Assembly (NCBI RefSeq): GCF_014873145.1
Contig: NZ_JADBEK010000001.1
Location: forward strand, 4,030,001-4,094,000
Source: Nonomuraea angiospora
GTDB lineage: Bacteria; Actinomycetota; Actinomycetes; Streptosporangiales; Streptosporangiaceae
Length of the DNA: 64,000 nt
Direction: 5' to 3'
Shown here: one piece after another, positions 42,107-50,853 of the stretch
How the letters are laid out: every line of letters begins with the position of its first letter
Position numbering within the stretch: the first letter of the stretch is position 1
Translations under genes and position numbers: made by a program
Notes under the pieces: generated by a model
The model's input: only the letters and a program-made list of their open reading frames with translations
Database searches by the model: none
Told to the model about the DNA's origin: nothing

Positions 42107-44632
42107 TTACACCTCCTTCCAGGACTCGTCGGGGGCGAGCCGCCCGGGAGCGGCCGCCAGGAACGGCAGGTGGCCAGGCTGGTCGCCCAGAGCCGTGCCG
42201 AGGGCGAAGAGCACGCCCGCCGTCCCGGTCGCGAAATCCATGGAGAGGCGCAGCAGCTGGTCGCCGGGGAACGCCAGTCCCCCGCCGTACGGCAGCGCGT
42301 GCCATCTCAGGCCCTTGATGTGCTCGCGCGGGTCGCCCGCGCGGGCCGCGAGCATGCCCGCGCGGCCGGTGAACAGCCCCGACTGGACGAAGAAGCCCGC
42401 GTGCCCGGCCAGCCGCAGCTCGGCCAGCGCCGTCGCGAGCTCCTCGTCGTGGTGGTGCGCGAGGTAGCGCTCCAGCACGAGGGCGATGCCGGCCGACCCC
42501 TCGTCCAGGTACGGCAGCAGCCGCCAGCCCTGGTTCACCTGGAGCGAGCCGTCCACCGAGTGCCGGCAGCGCCGCAGGTCCTGCCGGAGCGCGGTGGCCG
42601 CCAGGTCGAGCAGGGCCCGGTCGCCGGTGTGCTCGTACGCGTGCAGGAACAGCAGCGCGGGCCCCGACGAGCCGAACATGAGCCCGGCCCTCGGGTGGGA
42701 GCCGCCGCTGAGCTCGGGGACGGGTTCGGCGAGCCGCTCGGCGCAGATGTCCACGGCGCGCAGGGCGAGGTCGGTGCGGCCGAAGCCGAGGAGGTTCAGC
42801 CCGATGCCGGACAGGCCGGAGAACAGCGCCGACTCCATCCGCTCCCATTTCTCGCGCAGGCAGACGTCGACCAGCTCCTGCGCGTGCTCGTGGTGTCCGA
42901 GCAGGCCGAGGACGTGCGCGATGCCGTGCAGCCCGTCGTACAGGCCGAGCCCGGAGCCCTGGACGGGGCGCAGCGCCCGGTCGCGTAGCCAGCGCTCGTA
43001 CTCGGGGAACGGCCCGAGTCCCGCGCGGTCGAGCGCGAAGAGCACGCCGGCCGCGCCGTAGGCCAGGTTGAGCCCGCCGCCCGGCCGGAACTGGGCCACG
43101 TCGCCGGGGAAGAGCCGGTCGTCGCGCGCGGGCGTGGCGCTGGCCACGATGGCCCGGCACATCGCGTCGCGCAGCTCGGGCCAGGTCTCCGGCATGGTCA
43201 CGGGCTCGCCGCGGTCGGAAACGGGCCCGCTGATGGCCGCGACGGCGGCGTCCACCGTCGCCTCCTGCACGGGGAACGTCTCCTTGACGATCTCCCCCAG
43301 CTGGGCCGCCTTCGCCCGGTATAGCGGCAGCATGATCGTGCACTGCGGCGCGAACAGGCCGAGCCCCAGGCAGGCCAGCGCGTAGCGGTCCACGTCCACG
43401 CCCTGGCGGTCGGGGGGCGCGATGAAGGCGGGGTGGGCCAGCGCGGCGCGGGCCCCGTCCGCGACGAGGGTGGCGACCTCGTAGTCGATCAGCGCCACCC
43501 GGCCCTCGGCGGTCAGCAGGATGTTGTCCGGGTGCAGGTCGCCGAAGACGACCCCGCGCTCGTGCAGCGACTCGACGGCCCGCTCCACGTTCCGCAGCGT
43601 CTCGACCGCCCAGGCCGTGTAGTCGGCCAGGTCCGGCTCGGTGCGGTCGGCGCGGGTCAGCGGGTAGCGCTGCACGAGCCGGCGCTGCAGCGGCGTCCCG
43701 TCCACGAACTCCTGCACGAGGAACTCGTGCTCGCCCAGGGCGAAGTAGCCGCGCAGCGCGGGCGCGGCGGGCAGGCCCTCCAGGCGCCGCAGGATGTCGC
43801 GTTCGTGGCGGAGGCGGGTGACGGCGTCGCGGCCGGCCGCGTCCAGCCCGGCGTGCGGCCTGGCCTCCTTGAGCACGACCCGCTCGTCCGTACGCGTGTC
43901 CCGGGCGAGGTAGACGCCGCCGCCGTTGGAGAAGTGCAGCACGCTCTCGACCCGGTACGGCAGCCCGGTCGTCGTCACGGCGTTGCGCGCGGCCAGATGC
44001 GGCTCCAGGAACCCGGGCAGCGTCGTCCACGGCGGCACCGAGAACGTCGCGCCGCGCACGTCGGGCACCAGCCGCCCGTCGCCGTCCTCGACGGCCAGCA
44101 CGCGCTCGCCGGAGCCGGACAGGCAGTGCCGCTCGGCGAACCCGCCGTACCTGACGAACAGCGGGCCGTCGCCGTAGCGCAGGTCGCTGAGGATGTACGG
44201 GCCTTCGACGCCGCGCAGCAGCTCGTCGAGCTCCTTCAGGACCAGCTCCAGCTGGCCCTCGTCCCTCGGGTAGACGGTGATCAGCTTGCCGCTGGACGCC
44301 CGGGAGGCGGCCTTCGAGTTGACCATGACGAGCACGGGGGTGCCGCGCAGGAACTTGAACGCGATCCGGCGCGCCAGGCAGTAGTCCCACACGGCGGCGA
44401 TGGCCCGCTCGGCGTCCTCCACGCGGGCGGACACGTGGATCTTCCAGCCCTGGGCGGGCAGGGGCGGCTCGTTGTCGGGGGCGAAATAGCACCACGTGCC
44501 GGTCAGGGCGGTGGACCAACCGTCGGGCAGGGGTTCACGCAGAAGGGGAAAGTCGGCGTCTTCGGCCGTGCCGTGTTCGAGCGAGTCGTAGAAACGCGGA
44601 TCCACCAGGCAGTACAGCTCGTACTTGTCCAT
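42107..44632 (-). CDS. Class III lanthipeptide synthetase (LanKC)
   Basis: An 841-residue three-domain enzyme, the normal LanKC length. The N-terminal lyase region (about 1-210) holds WKIHVSA and FKFLRG. A Ser/Thr kinase-like domain (about 220-520) has VVLKEARP, the catalytic loop FGDLHPDNIL near residue 362 and LIDYEVA. The C-terminal LanC-like cyclase (about 540-841) keeps SGIGLNLLG and GSSGPALLF but shows no Cys/Cys-His zinc ligands, which is typical of class III rather than class IV. It phosphorylates and dehydrates Ser/Thr of the precursor and forms (methyl)lanthionine or labionin. It is the first gene of the operon. Confidence 0.95.
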   Translation of the reverse strand: MDKYELYCLVDPRFYDSLEHGTAEDADFPLLREPLPDGWSTALTGTWCYFAPDNEPPLPAQGWKIHVSARVEDAERAIAAVWDYCLARRIAFKFLRGTPVLVMVNSKAASRASSGKLITVYPRDEGQLELVLKELDELLRGVEGPYILSDLRYGDGPLFVRYGGFAERHCLSGSGERVLAVEDGDGRLVPDVRGATFSVPPWTTLPGFLEPHLAARNAVTTTGLPYRVESVLHFSNGGGVYLARDTRTDERVVLKEARPHAGLDAAGRDAVTRLRHERDILRRLEGLPAAPALRGYFALGEHEFLVQEFVDGTPLQRRLVQRYPLTRADRTEPDLADYTAWAVETLRNVERAVESLHERGVVFGDLHPDNILLTAEGRVALIDYEVATLVADGARAALAHPAFIAPPDRQGVDVDRYALACLGLGLFAPQCTIMLPLYRAKAAQLGEIVKETFPVQEATVDAAVAAISGPVSDRGEPVTMPETWPELRDAMCRAIVASATPARDDRLFPGDVAQFRPGGGLNLAYGAAGVLFALDRAGLGPFPEYERWLRDRALRPVQGSGLGLYDGLHGIAHVLGLLGHHEHAQELVDVCLREKWERMESALFSGLSGIGLNLLGFGRTDLALRAVDICAERLAEPVPELSGGSHPRAGLMFGSSGPALLFLHAYEHTGDRALLDLAATALRQDLRRCRHSVDGSLQVNQGWRLLPYLDEGSAGIALVLERYLAHHHDEELATALAELRLAGHAGFFVQSGLFTGRAGMLAARAGDPREHIKGLRWHALPYGGGLAFPGDQLLRLSMDFATGTAGVLFALGTALGDQPGHLPFLAAAPGRLAPDESWKEV
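42111..42118 (-). promoter_or_regulatory. Ribosome-binding site of the lanthipeptide precursor gene
   Basis: AAGGAGGT, a near-perfect Shine-Dalgarno sequence formed by the last sense codons of lanKC (Lys-Glu-Val), 9-10 bases before the precursor ATG. It fixes the start of the 43-residue gene and should give strong translation relative to lanKC. Confidence 0.8.
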
Positions 44633-44757
44633 CTGGCGCCGACCTCCAAGGCGTTGTCCCTTAGAGATTGCCGTCGATGGCGGGATTCGGTCTAGTTACA
44701 CGTAACAACACCGAAATATGGTTATTGAAATTGCATTTGTGTGTTTTTCATAATTGG
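44633..44757. promoter_or_regulatory. AT-rich promoter region of the lan operon with a GTTAC/GTAAC dyad
   Basis: A 125-bp gap between the kinase-gene stop and the lanKC start, much more AT-rich than its surroundings from 44690 on. It contains GTTAC-AC-GTAAC (44695-44706) about 63 bases before the lanKC ATG. This is the most likely promoter and response-regulator site of the lan operon; the exact -35/-10 cannot be fixed by eye. Confidence 0.5.
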
Positions 44758-45879
44758 CTATTTCTTTCGTGGGACGTACGCGCTGAAGGTGAACTGCCCG
44801 GTCCTGGAGGACGTGGCCTCCAGCCAGCCGCCCAGGCAGGAGACGCGTTCGGCCAGGTTGAGCAGGCCCTGTCCGGTGTCTTCCGGGCGGCGCGGCGGGC
44901 GCACGCCGTCGTTCCTGATCGTCAGGCGGACGAGCTGGTCGCGTTCGAGGAGCTGGATCGAGCACTGCCGGGCCTCGGCGTGCCTGAGGACGTTCGTCAC
45001 GCCTTCGCGCAGGGCGTGCGTGAGCGCCTCCTCCACATCGCCGGGGAGGTCGGGGCAGGACATCTTGACCTGGCAGCGGACCCGTACCGACTCCAGGAGC
45101 GAGCGCGCCGAGCCCAGCTCCGCCGCCAGGGAGGAGCTGCGCAGGCCGTGGGCGACGGCCCGGACGTCGGCGGACAGGCTGCGCAGCAGCTCCACCGTCT
45201 CGGACGCCTCGCCCCGCGCCCGCTTGTCGCCCTCGGCCACGAGCCGCTCCAGGAGCTGCGCCTTCAGCACCAGGACGGTGAGCCGGTGGCCGACCAGGTC
45301 GTGCAGGTCACGGGTGAAGCGGCGGCGCTCCAGGGCGACGGCCTCGCGCATGACCTCGGTACGCGCCTTCGTCAGCCGCGTGACCCGCCCGCCCAGCGTC
45401 ACCAGCGCGTACTCGACGGCGCCGAGCACCGGGCCGGCCAGCGCCCAGGCGGGATGGATCATCGCCGGGTCCGGCGCGGCCAGCATCACCGGGCCGCACG
45501 CCAGGGCCAGCGCCACCAGCACGACCGAGCGGATCCGGCCCGCCGTCACCAGCAGCGCGCCCGTCAGCAGGGCGGACACCGGGGTCCACGCCGCGCCGAA
45601 CACCGTCAGCGGCAGGTACGTCAGCCAGGCCTGCACGGCCACGATCCACCACGAGCCCGCCCGCCGTATCGGGGTCTCCATGATGAACCTGACGTGCAGC
45701 GTCAGCAGGACGAACAGCGTCACCCCGCCCGCGATCCCCATCCCCGACCGCACCAGCCCGAGCAGGACCGGCACCGTCACGCCGAACAGCCCCGCCGCCA
45801 GCCCGAGGCCGCCCAGCCAGCCGGGGTTCTTCAGTTTGGAACGTGCCCACGACAGGAGTGCACGGTGTGCGCCTTCCAC
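44758..45879 (-). CDS. Sensor histidine kinase, DesK/NarL-type, of the lanthipeptide locus
   Basis: About 373 residues from the GTG at 45879 (VEGAHRALLSWAR), chosen because it follows GGGGGTGAG; longer starts are possible. Four to six membrane segments (about 20-160) precede a HisKA_3 box with the phospho-His in RRFTRDLHDLVGH and a HATPase with GVTNVLRHAEA and DTGQGLLNLAERV. It lies on the same strand just upstream of lanKC and has no adjacent regulator, so its partner is probably the LuxR-type regulator at 35972. The input signal is unknown. Confidence 0.88.
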   Translation of the reverse strand: MEGAHRALLSWARSKLKNPGWLGGLGLAAGLFGVTVPVLLGLVRSGMGIAGGVTLFVLLTLHVRFIMETPIRRAGSWWIVAVQAWLTYLPLTVFGAAWTPVSALLTGALLVTAGRIRSVVLVALALACGPVMLAAPDPAMIHPAWALAGPVLGAVEYALVTLGGRVTRLTKARTEVMREAVALERRRFTRDLHDLVGHRLTVLVLKAQLLERLVAEGDKRARGEASETVELLRSLSADVRAVAHGLRSSSLAAELGSARSLLESVRVRCQVKMSCPDLPGDVEEALTHALREGVTNVLRHAEARQCSIQLLERDQLVRLTIRNDGVRPPRRPEDTGQGLLNLAERVSCLGGWLEATSSRTGQFTFSAYVPRKK

Positions 45880-46104
45880 CTCACCCCCGGTATGCGGTTG
45901 GATCGCCGGTTCCGGCCGTGTCGCGAGAGCCCGCCCGCCGTTGTCTCGCTTCCCCCTAATCGACCCGATCGGGCTCGTCCCTGTAAAGGTCGTTGCCGCT
46001 TTTGGACACCCCTGACTTCCCGTCGGGCCGCCGGTTAACCAGACCAATCCGTTCCCTCCCAGGGGGGCGACGAACCACCACAAAGCCCACCCTAGGGTTG
46101 GCAT

Positions 46105-47073
46105 ATGGAATACACCCGACTTGGCACCACCGGTTTGAAGGTCTCGAAGATCTGCCTGGGCATGATGAGCTACGGCGACCCCGCCAGGCAGGAGTGGGCC
46201 CTGGCGCTCGACGAGGCCGAGCCGATCATCCGCAGGGCCGCCGACGCGGGCGTGACCTTCTTCGACACGGCGGACGTCTACAGCCAGGGCGCCAGTGAGA
46301 CCGTGACCGGCGAGGCGCTGCGCGCGATCTTCCCCCGGCGCGAGGACTACGTACTGGCCACCAAGGTCTACTTCCCCATGGGCAGGGGCGTCAACGACCG
46401 GGGGCTGTCGCGCAAGCACGTCCACGCGGCCGTGGACGCCTCGCTCCAGCGGCTCGGCACCGACTACGTGGACCTGTACCAGATCCACCGGTGGGACGAC
46501 GAGACGCCCATCGAGGAGACCATGGAGGCGCTGCACGACGTGGTCAGGGCGGGCAAGGCCCGCTACATCGGCGCGTCGAGCATGTGGGCCTGGCAGTTCT
46601 CCAAGGCGCAGCACGTGGCCGAGAAGAACGGCTGGACGAAGTTCGTCTCGATGCAGAACCACTACAACCTCCTCTACCGGGAGGAGGAGCGGGAGATGCT
46701 GCCGCTCTGCGCCGACCAGGGCGTGGGCGTGATCCCGTGGAGCCCGCTGGCGCGCGGCGTGCTGGCCAGGGCCGGCTCGGCCGCGACGACCGCGCGGACC
46801 GGGTCGGACGAGCGCATCGACTTCCTGTACGACCCGGAAAACGACAAGGCGATCCTCGACCGGGTGGCGCGCGTGGCCGCCGAGCGCGATCTGCCGGCCG
46901 CCCAGGTGGCGCTGGCCTGGCTGCTCCACCAGCCGGCCGTGTCCGCGCCCATCGTGGGGGCCACGAAGGATCGGCACGTGGACGACGCGGTGGCGGCCGT
47001 GTCGGTGTCGCTCTCGGAGTCGGAGCTGGCCTTTCTCGGCGAGCCGTACCGTCCCCGTGAGGTGCGCTTCTGA
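46105..47073 (+). CDS. Aldo/keto reductase
   Basis: A 322-residue AKR of the YajO/DkgA-like type with the catalytic Asp/Tyr in FFDTADVYSQG, Lys in LATKVYF and His in LYQIHRWDDE. It uses NADPH to reduce carbonyls; the substrate is unknown. It is divergent from the lan-locus sensor kinase across 225 bp and 39 bp before polX. It could belong to either unit but is more likely general metabolism. Confidence 0.92.
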   Translation: MEYTRLGTTGLKVSKICLGMMSYGDPARQEWALALDEAEPIIRRAADAGVTFFDTADVYSQGASETVTGEALRAIFPRREDYVLATKVYFPMGRGVNDRGLSRKHVHAAVDASLQRLGTDYVDLYQIHRWDDETPIEETMEALHDVVRAGKARYIGASSMWAWQFSKAQHVAEKNGWTKFVSMQNHYNLLYREEEREMLPLCADQGVGVIPWSPLARGVLARAGSAATTARTGSDERIDFLYDPENDKAILDRVARVAAERDLPAAQVALAWLLHQPAVSAPIVGATKDRHVDDAVAAVSVSLSESELAFLGEPYRPREVRF

Positions 47074-47112
47074 CGGTCCTGGATTGTCGGGGCCGACCTT
47101 TAGGGTTGTGCC

Positions 47113-48792
47113 ATGCGGGCAAATGAGGAGGCGGCGTCGGCGCTGCAGGAGTACGCGGAGCTGTTCGCGCTCTGCGGCGGCGACGCCTTCCGAGTGCGGA
47201 GCTACCAGAAGGCGGCCAAGGCCATCGCGGGGTTCCCCGAGGACATCTCGGTGGTCGACGTGCGCAGCGTCCCCGGGGTGGGCGAGGCGATCGCCAAGAA
47301 GATGGAGGAGTTCCTGCAGCGCGGGAGCTTCCGGCAGCTCGACGACCTGCGCGGCCGGGTGCCCGAGGGCGTGCGCGCGCTGACGAAGGTGCCGACGCTG
47401 GGGCCCAAGACGGCGATCATGCTGTTCGAGGACTACGGCATCGACTCCACGGCGGCCCTGCGCGAGGCGATCACCTCCGGCCGCCTCGACGGCGTCAAGG
47501 GCCTCGGCCCCAAGACGCTGGCAAACCTGCTCAAGGGCATCGATCAGCTCGAGCAGTCCGGCCGCCGCGTCCACGTCGGGGTCGCCATGTCGCTGGCCGA
47601 GCAGGTGATGGCCTCGCTGGAGGCCGAGCGCATCGCGTACGCGGGCTCGCTGCGGCGGATGAAGGACACCATCGGCGACATCGACATCCTGGCGGTCGCG
47701 CCCGAGTCCATCATGACCGCCTTCCGCGCCCAGCCCTACGTCGCCGAGATCATCGCGGCGGGCGACAAGAAGACCTCGATCCGCACGACGTCCGGCATCC
47801 AGGTCGACCTGCGGGTGGTGCCCGCCGAGTCGTGGGGCGCCGCGATGCAGTACTTCACGGGTTCCAAGGAGCACAACGTCGCCATCCGGGAGATGGCGGT
47901 GAAGAAGGGCTGGAAGCTGTCGGAGTACGGGCTGTTCGAGGGCGAGCGGGTGATCGCCGCCGCCTCGGAGGAGGACATCTACGCCGCGCTCGGCATGCAG
48001 TACGTGCCGCCGCCCATGCGCGAGGACGGCGGCGAGGTCAAGGCGGCCCTGCGGGGCGAGCTGCCGGAGCCGGTGGAGCTGGGCGACCTGAAGGGCGACC
48101 TGCACACCCACACCAACCTGACCGACGGCATCGCCTCGCTGGAGGACATGGTGGCGGCCGGGCACGCGCGCGGCTACGCCTACTACGCGGTCACCGACCA
48201 CGCCCCCGACCTGGCGATGCAGCGGATGACGCTGGACAAGGCGCTGGAGCAGCGGGGGCAGGTGGCCGAGCTCCAACGGAAATATCCCGACATGCGCATC
48301 CTGCACGGCACGGAGCTCAACATCGCGCCGGACGGGTCGGTCGACTGGCCCGGTGAGGTGCTGGCCGGGTTCGACGTGTGCGTGGCCTCGGTGCACTCGC
48401 ACTTCGGGATGTCACGCGACGAGATGACCCGGCGTTTCATCGCCGCCTGCGAAAACCCGTACGTGGACATCATCGGGCACCCGACGACCCGCAAGATCGG
48501 CAAGCGCCCGCCCGTGGACGCCGACTGGGACGCGATCTTCCGGGTGGCCGCCCGCACCGGGACCGCCATGGAGATCGACTCCTTCCCCGACCGCTCCGAC
48601 CTGCCGTCCGACCTGGTGCGGCTGGCCAAGCACCACGGGGTGAAGTTCTCGATCGACAGCGACTCGCACGCGATCCCGCACCTGGCCAACCAGCGGTTCG
48701 GGGTGGGGCTCGCCCAGCGGGCCTGGCTGACCACGGACGACGTCATCAACACCTGGCCCCTGGACCGACTCCTCAAATTCCTGGGCCGCTGA
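47113..48792 (+). CDS. polX: DNA polymerase X family protein with PHP domain (PolX)
   Basis: A 559-residue repair polymerase: helix-hairpin-helix N-terminal domain (VPGVGEAIAKKMEEF), nucleotidyltransferase core with GSLRRMKDTIGDIDIL, and a C-terminal PHP phosphoesterase with the metal ligands GDLHTHTNLTDG, VTDHAPD, GTELNI, SVHSHFG, IGHPT and DSDSHA all present. It fills gaps in base-excision repair and can trim 3' ends. Length and domains match bacterial PolX (about 570). Confidence 0.95.
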   Translation: MRANEEAASALQEYAELFALCGGDAFRVRSYQKAAKAIAGFPEDISVVDVRSVPGVGEAIAKKMEEFLQRGSFRQLDDLRGRVPEGVRALTKVPTLGPKTAIMLFEDYGIDSTAALREAITSGRLDGVKGLGPKTLANLLKGIDQLEQSGRRVHVGVAMSLAEQVMASLEAERIAYAGSLRRMKDTIGDIDILAVAPESIMTAFRAQPYVAEIIAAGDKKTSIRTTSGIQVDLRVVPAESWGAAMQYFTGSKEHNVAIREMAVKKGWKLSEYGLFEGERVIAAASEEDIYAALGMQYVPPPMREDGGEVKAALRGELPEPVELGDLKGDLHTHTNLTDGIASLEDMVAAGHARGYAYYAVTDHAPDLAMQRMTLDKALEQRGQVAELQRKYPDMRILHGTELNIAPDGSVDWPGEVLAGFDVCVASVHSHFGMSRDEMTRRFIAACENPYVDIIGHPTTRKIGKRPPVDADWDAIFRVAARTGTAMEIDSFPDRSDLPSDLVRLAKHHGVKFSIDSDSHAIPHLANQRFGVGLAQRAWLTTDDVINTWPLDRLLKFLGR

Positions 48793-48954
48793 CCACCACC
48801 GCCACCCGAGCGGCCGAGCGGCCGAGCGTGGGCGGCGTTACGGTGCGGGGGGTTGCGGCGCGGACGGCTTTCCGGCCCGGACAGCATCGCGGCCCAGACG
48901 GCGTTGCGGCTTCCGGCGTGGGCGGGATCGCGGCTTGCGGTGCGGATGACTTGC

Positions 48955-49099
48955 GACCTTGTGGTTCAGGGGGACACTCGCTCAGGCCGGTGAGCCGGAC
49001 CAGTACGGCCAGCCCGTCCGCGCTGCCCGGCCAATGCCGCTCCACCGCCCGCCACCTCAGCCCGGCGCACGACCGCCCGCGAGGCGGCAGCGACGATGA
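48955..49099 (-). pseudogene. Decayed duplicate of the 3' end of the YkvA-like gene
   Basis: About 145 bp that aligns without gaps to 49215-49359, the last 45 codons and trailer of the YkvA-like gene (shared word CTGCCCGGCCAATGCCGCTCC). The copy has lost the reading frame context: no start, no conserved membrane part. It reads as a tandem duplication of a 260-bp unit whose first copy was later eroded. Confidence 0.65.
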
Positions 49100-49106
49100 G
49101 GCGTCG

Positions 49107-49157
49107 CGACGCGGACGGGATGGCGACGCGGACGGGATGGCGACGCGGACGGGATGC
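49107..49157. repeat. 17-bp tandem repeat, three copies
   Basis: CGACGCGGACGGGATGG repeated three times head to tail, the third copy differing in its last base. It lies just after the duplicated segment, in non-coding sequence, and probably arose by slippage. Confidence 0.85.
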
Positions 49158-49225
49158 GGCATTCCCGCGCGGCGGCGTTGTGGCGGGGGCGGCCACAACG
49201 CCGCCCGTCATCGGGACCTTGCGGT

Positions 49226-49648
49226 TCAGCCGGAGCGGCCGCTCAAGCCGGTGAGCCGGACGAGCGCCGCGAACCCGTCCTCGCTGCCCGGCCAATGCCG
49301 CTCCACCGCCGCCATCCCGGCCCGGCGGACGACCGACCGTAGAACGGCGGCGACGATGATGGCGTCGTCGGCGTACCCCAGCACGGGGATGAAGTCAGGG
49401 ATGAGGTCCAGCGGGAAGGCCAGGTAGGCCAGCAGCAGGCCGAGCCGGATCCGTACGCCGCGCGGCAGGGTCCGGTCGGCGGCCAGTCGCCGTACGAGCC
49501 GCAACATGTCCGGCAGGAGCCGCAGCGACTCGCGCAGCAGCCCGCCACGCGGACGGACCACGGCCAGCGCGACCACCAGCGCCAGCCACGACACCGCCAG
49601 CGCGACCACCAGACCGATCACCAGGTCCCACCACCACGTACCGGTCAC
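49226..49648 (-). CDS. YkvA-like membrane protein (DUF1232)
   Basis: A 140-residue protein with an N-terminal membrane helix (WWWDLVIGLVVALAVSWLAL) and the DUF1232 core LLLAYLAFPLDLIPDFIPVL with the following YADDAIIV. The family is widespread and of unknown function. The 3' end is partly duplicated about 260 bp downstream. Confidence 0.88.
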   Translation of the reverse strand: MTGTWWWDLVIGLVVALAVSWLALVVALAVVRPRGGLLRESLRLLPDMLRLVRRLAADRTLPRGVRIRLGLLLAYLAFPLDLIPDFIPVLGYADDAIIVAAVLRSVVRRAGMAAVERHWPGSEDGFAALVRLTGLSGRSG

Positions 49649-49733
49649 GACCCCTCACCTTCCCCGGCGGAAACGGTCACGAAACACCCGCCGCCCTACA
49701 AAGGATCCCGCACCTCACGAAGGGATCATCACC

Positions 49734-50849
49734 ATGAACCACGCCATTGCGGCACGCCTCACCGGCCTGGCCTGCGCGATGCTGACGCTGGCCGCCGCCA
49801 CCACCACGCCCGCGACCGCCACCACCCCGGAGGTTGCCAATGTGCAGCAGGCCCTGGACGCACTCGCCCGGACCAGCGGGGTGGTGGGGACGATCGGGGA
49901 GGTGTACGTGGACGGGAAGCGCGTCGGCCAGGGCTCGGCGGGTTCGCGGCTCCTGGGCGGCAAGGGCGGACGCATCCCCGTCGGCTCCCGCTACCGGATC
50001 GGGTCGCAGACCAAGCTGCTGACGGGAACGGTGGCGCTCCAACTCGTCAAGGAGGGCAAGCTGGGGCTGGAGGACAAGCTGAGCGACCTCCTGCCGGAGG
50101 TGGCGAGCCAGGACATCGTGGAGCGGGCCGACGAGATCACGGTACGGCAGCTGCTCCGGCACACATCCGGCATCCCGAACTGGTTCACTCCCGATCTGGT
50201 CGACATCTACGACTTCACCACCTATTACCCGCCGATCGACCTGGTGAAGAAGTCACGCAGCCAGCCGCGTACCGGGGAGCCGGGCGAGAAGTTCTCGTAC
50301 TCCAACACCAACTACACGCTGCTCGGCATGATCATCGAGAAGGTGACCGGCCGCTCACTGGCCTCCGAGTTCGACCGCCGGCTCTTCGTCCCGCTCGGGA
50401 TGAGCCGTACGTACCTGGCGGTCAGGCCGCCGCAGGGCATCAAGGGCCCGCACGGGCACGGATACAGCACCGACGACCAAGGCCAGGCGCACGACATGGA
50501 CCGGCTCAACGCCAGCTACGGGAACGGCTCCGGGGGCGTGATCTCCACCTCGCGCGACATCAGCGCGTTCTACCGCGCGTTCGGCCAGGGCAAACTCCTC
50601 CCGCCGGCCCTGCAGAAGCTGCTCACCGACCCGCCGGAGAACGCCCCTTCCCAGCCGCCCCTGTGCGGCGGCGAGCCGCAGCTGCGGGTGATCGCGGGCG
50701 GCACCGCCAGCTTCACCTCCGTCACCTTCAGCTCTCCTGACGGCCGCATCCAGTTCGCGACGTCCACCACGACGAACACCCCGGACCCGGCCGCCATCGG
50801 CCGCGCCATCAACCAGACGGCGAAGGCCGTCCTCTGCCCGGGCAAGTAA
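49734..50849 (+). CDS. Secreted serine hydrolase, beta-lactamase/DD-peptidase fold
   Basis: A 371-residue protein with a signal peptide (residues 1-30, cleavage near TATTPEV) and a class C beta-lactamase-like domain: nucleophile SxxK in GSQTKLL (about residue 92) and YSN in SYSNTNYT. Such proteins are D-alanyl-D-alanine carboxypeptidases, esterases or penicillin-binding-like proteins acting outside the cell. The ATG at 49734 was chosen for the signal peptide. It is followed by a 0.9-kb repeat region, not an operon partner. Confidence 0.9.
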   Translation: MNHAIAARLTGLACAMLTLAAATTTPATATTPEVANVQQALDALARTSGVVGTIGEVYVDGKRVGQGSAGSRLLGGKGGRIPVGSRYRIGSQTKLLTGTVALQLVKEGKLGLEDKLSDLLPEVASQDIVERADEITVRQLLRHTSGIPNWFTPDLVDIYDFTTYYPPIDLVKKSRSQPRTGEPGEKFSYSNTNYTLLGMIIEKVTGRSLASEFDRRLFVPLGMSRTYLAVRPPQGIKGPHGHGYSTDDQGQAHDMDRLNASYGNGSGGVISTSRDISAFYRAFGQGKLLPPALQKLLTDPPENAPSQPPLCGGEPQLRVIAGGTASFTSVTFSSPDGRIQFATSTTTNTPDPAAIGRAINQTAKAVLCPGK

Positions 50850-50853
50850 GACG

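Larger units (their letters stand above)
48793..49225. other. Gap with a decayed partial duplicate of the YkvA-like gene
   Basis: 433 bp without an intact gene between polX and the convergent YkvA-like gene. The segment 48955-49099 matches 49215-49359 base for base in spacing (offset 260 bp, no indel), with scattered substitutions. It is a copy of the 3' end of the YkvA-like gene plus its flank. The rest is GC-rich low-complexity sequence and the 17-bp repeats at 49107-49157. Confidence 0.7.

Noticed and set aside
46105..47073. Aldo/keto reductase as a lanthipeptide tailoring enzyme
   Set aside because: It is divergent from the lan operon with its own promoter and sits 39 bp before polX; nothing ties it to the peptide.
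44758..48402. A very long minus-strand frame upstream of the sensor kinase
   Set aside because: Beyond 45879 it is antisense to an aldo/keto reductase and PolX, both with intact motifs on the plus strand.
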